Below, piece by piece: positions 62,894 to 64,000 of a stretch of 64,000 bases of DNA. Location: positions 181,545 through 245,544 of the forward strand of contig JADBXP010000001.1 of assembly GCA_020403455.1 (NCBI GenBank), given 5' to 3'. The notes below the pieces were generated by a model. It was not told where the DNA came from. It made no database searches and saw only the letters and a list, made by a program, of their open reading frames with translations. Origin of the DNA: Chitinophagaceae bacterium (lineage in GTDB: Bacteria; Bacteroidota; Bacteroidia; Chitinophagales; Chitinophagaceae). Both the position numbers and the translations under genes were made by a program. Position 1 is the stretch's first letter, and each line of letters starts with the position of its first letter.

Positions 62894-63520
62894 GTGCCCC
62901 TGTATTATCAACAAGATATCAACGAAAACACCCGCCTGGCGATCTGGGAGATTGCAGAGGGGCATGATTTTTTTTTAGAAAAGGTCAGTTTGCGCTACCC
63001 GGTGGTACACCCACAAAAGCAGTTGCAGCATTTGGCAGCGGGTTATTTATTGCCCTATTTGTATCCGGACTTCCCTTACCAGGAGGTAGTTTATCCGGAG
63101 CAGGGCAGGCCTTATGTTGCCGGTGACAAATATTTTTTTTCTCTGACGCACAGTGGGGGTATGGCAGCAGCGATGGTGAGTGCGTCTGGTGCCGTTGGTA
63201 TTGACTTGGAAAAAATAACCGATCGGGTGCATCGGGTACGGCATAAGTTTTTATCTGAAGGGGAATGGGAATGGGTACAGGGTCAGGGGGAAGAGATGCA
63301 AAGGGAGTTGCTGACTTTGTTATGGACTGTCAAGGAAGCCGTTTACAAGTGGCGTAATATATCCGGCACTATTTTTAGTCAGGATATACTTGTGTCACCC
63401 ATTTTATTATCGGGTACCGGGGAGATACATGTTTTGGTTGCCAATGAGCCGCTGGTGGTTTCTTATCGCCGCGTGGGGGAATATTTTATCAGTTATGTAG
63501 GAGGAGAAAGGCCAGAGTGA
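62894..63520 (+). CDS. 4'-phosphopantetheinyl transferase superfamily protein
   Basis: 208-residue Sfp/AcpT-like enzyme that loads the 4'-phosphopantetheine arm on carrier proteins. GIDLEKITDRVHRV (metal-binding Asp/Glu) and WTVKEAVYKWRN (Glu and Lys) are the two hallmark motifs; SLTHSGGMAAAMV precedes the first. The start is placed at GTG 62894 (VPLYYQQD), since the much longer open frame upstream is antisense to dcd. No ATG lies in the gap. Its carrier protein target is unknown, and no synthase gene is near. Confidence 0.88.
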   Translation: MPLYYQQDINENTRLAIWEIAEGHDFFLEKVSLRYPVVHPQKQLQHLAAGYLLPYLYPDFPYQEVVYPEQGRPYVAGDKYFFSLTHSGGMAAAMVSASGAVGIDLEKITDRVHRVRHKFLSEGEWEWVQGQGEEMQRELLTLLWTVKEAVYKWRNISGTIFSQDILVSPILLSGTGEIHVLVANEPLVVSYRRVGEYFISYVGGERPE

Positions 63521-63569
63521 TACGCCTGCGGCGCACAAGGTGTGAGTGTGAAGGGGTATTTAATTTCAT

Positions 63570-63610
63570 CTGCGTGTCTTCCGCCCCGACGTGTCGGGGA
63601 GACTTCGCAG
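63570..63610. repeat. Long interrupted palindrome (REP-like)
   Basis: CCCCGAC (63584-63590) pairs with GTCGGGG (63593-63599) across a 2-base loop. Further pairs GTCT with AGAC (63576-63579, 63600-63603) and CTGCG with CGCAG (63570-63574, 63606-63610) extend the stem. No T run follows it, so it is not a standard terminator. It resembles short intergenic palindromic elements dispersed in some genomes (inference). Confidence 0.6.
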
Positions 63611-63649
63611 CTTGAATGAGCATCATCCAGTTTTGTGAAAATCCTTCTT

Positions 63650-63854
63650 AGGGACTGGTCTTTGGCTGTTAGTCTTTGTTTGATTGACTAGAATGTTATG
63701 AACATCATACCAAAGACTAAAGACCTTTAGCAAAAGACATGCAACAGTCTTTGGTCTTTGATTGTTAGTCTTTGGCTCGATTATCGCAACGGGAATGAAT
63801 ATCATACCAAAGACTGAAGACCATTCGCTAAAGACATGGAACAGTCTTTGGTCT
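63650..63854. repeat. 97-base degenerate tandem repeat with internal inverted words
   Basis: ATCATACCAAAGACT occurs at 63704 and 63801, and ACAGTCTTTGGTCT at 63744 and 63841, both 97 bases apart. An upstream partial copy begins near 63650. Each unit contains complementary words (CCAAAGACT, AAAGACC and GGTCTTT, AGTCTTTGG), so it can fold. About two and a half copies are present. Confidence 0.8.
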
Positions 63855-63860
63855 ACCTCC

Positions 63861-64000
63861 TGTCTAGTCCTGAAATAGGTTTACATCTTAAGTAAACCAA
63901 AATCAGGATTATATGGAACACAAGTTCGAGATTCGTCAAATGTTTGACGACGATTTTAAAAGAAAAGTAATTGAAGAGTATTTATTAACGGGCTGTACTA
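63861..64000 (+). mobile_element. Left end of a probable insertion sequence (continues beyond window)
   Basis: The sequence changes character at 63861 with TGTCTAGTCCTGAAATAG, a TG-start like ends of IS3-type elements. It is followed by a GGTTTAC/GTAAACC inverted pair (63878-63884, 63892-63898) and a reading frame that looks like a transposase. The right end is outside the window, so the family and target duplication cannot be checked. Confidence 0.5.
63913..64000 (+). CDS. Probable IS transposase (OrfA-like), 3' end outside window
   Basis: The frame from ATG 63913 gives 29 residues (MEHKFEIRQMFDDDFKRKVI, then EEYLLTGCT), which run off the window. FDDDFKRKVIEEYL resembles the first helix of the Tnp_1/OrfA type helix-turn-helix proteins, which begin with F-x-x-x-F-K-x-x-V. 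The leader hairpin at 63878-63898 lies just before the start, which is common where transposase translation is kept low. The sequence is too short for a firm family name. Confidence 0.5.
   Translation, partial: MEHKFEIRQMFDDDFKRKVIEEYLLTGCT

Larger units (their letters stand above)
63521..63912. other. 392-base intergenic region with palindrome and tandem repeats
   Basis: I see no gene here. The region holds the long palindrome at 63570-63610, then the 97-base repeats at 63650-63854 and the left end of a probable insertion sequence from 63861. A short minus-strand frame across the repeats is explained by the repeated words. Confidence 0.7.

Noticed and set aside
63623..63805. Minus-strand 60-residue frame across the repeats
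   Set aside because: Its repeated words (QRPKT, QRPVP) come from the tandem repeat, and there is no supporting start context.
63650..63854. CRISPR array
   Set aside because: Units are 97 bases, degenerate and with no short constant repeats alternating with unique spacers.

Overview
The window reads as a chromosomal segment of a Bacteroidota bacterium, most likely Chitinophagales/Chitinophagaceae (inference from gene content; no rRNA is present to confirm it). Signs are the TonB-dependent receptors with carboxypeptidase-like N-terminal domains, the DUF5686, DUF2851 and DUF3810 families, a large two-part signal peptidase I, an FHS-type sugar transporter, nearly no Shine-Dalgarno sequences, and several copies of the Bacteroidota -7 promoter element TAnnTTTG. 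Genes are densely packed on both strands, and many neighbours abut or overlap by 1 to 4 bases.

Layout. 1-11.3 kb: end of a membrane protein, a DUF5686 outer-membrane protein, trhO, purC, two TonB-dependent receptors and pdhB. 11.4-16.4 kb: a sigma-54-type response regulator without a DNA-binding domain, lepB, cdd, and a minus-strand operon of a transglutaminase-like protein, a CsaA-type tRNA-binding protein and an alkyltransferase. 16.6-21.4 kb: fatty-acid desaturase, topA, alpha/beta hydrolase. 21.5-25.6 kb: a plus-strand run of ferredoxin, iscX, kdsC, a UbiA prenyltransferase, maf and DUF2851. 25.5-28.8 kb: OsmC, a small secreted protein, lipA and a phosphodiester glycosidase. 28.8-39.7 kb: an alpha-glucan/glycogen island, with an FHS sugar transporter and a ROK kinase divergent from glgA, glgC, an SLC45-like transporter, a secreted GH13 enzyme and glgB. 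39.8-45.8 kb: histidine kinase, an anchored coiled-coil protein, a 536-base intergenic region, holA, ribF, purM. 45.9-56.7 kb: ftsE, two glycosyltransferases, smc, a DUF3592-like protein, smpB, accD, an O-antigen-ligase/TPR protein. 56.7-63.5 kb: fba, cystathionine beta-synthase, plsX, rpmF, DUF177, DUF3810, dcd, a phosphopantetheinyl transferase. 63.5-64 kb: a palindrome, 97-base tandem repeats and the left end of what looks like an insertion sequence.

How genes work together. The clearest functional unit is the glucan island. The secreted GH13 enzyme would cut alpha-glucans in the periplasm, the two transporters import sugars, the ROK kinase phosphorylates hexose, and GlgC-GlgA-GlgB store it as glycogen. 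A second unit is the conserved DUF177-rpmF-plsX ribosome/lipid cluster. Most of the rest is housekeeping: purines, DNA replication and segregation, Fe-S, lipoate and lipid synthesis, and surface polysaccharide.

I saw no CRISPR array, tRNA, rRNA, prophage or recognisable defence system, and I cannot claim a clearly new system. The most unusual signals are two conserved genes whose reading frames lack any ATG/GTG/TTG start (kdsC and the DUF3592-like gene), a sigma-54 activator with no DNA-binding domain and a GSFTSA loop, a possible small RNA or attenuator in the 42.0-42.6 kb intergenic region, a PD...ExH nuclease-like motif in DUF2851, and the repeat cluster next to the insertion sequence. Many obvious first start codons are wrong, and corrected starts are given where the sequence decides.
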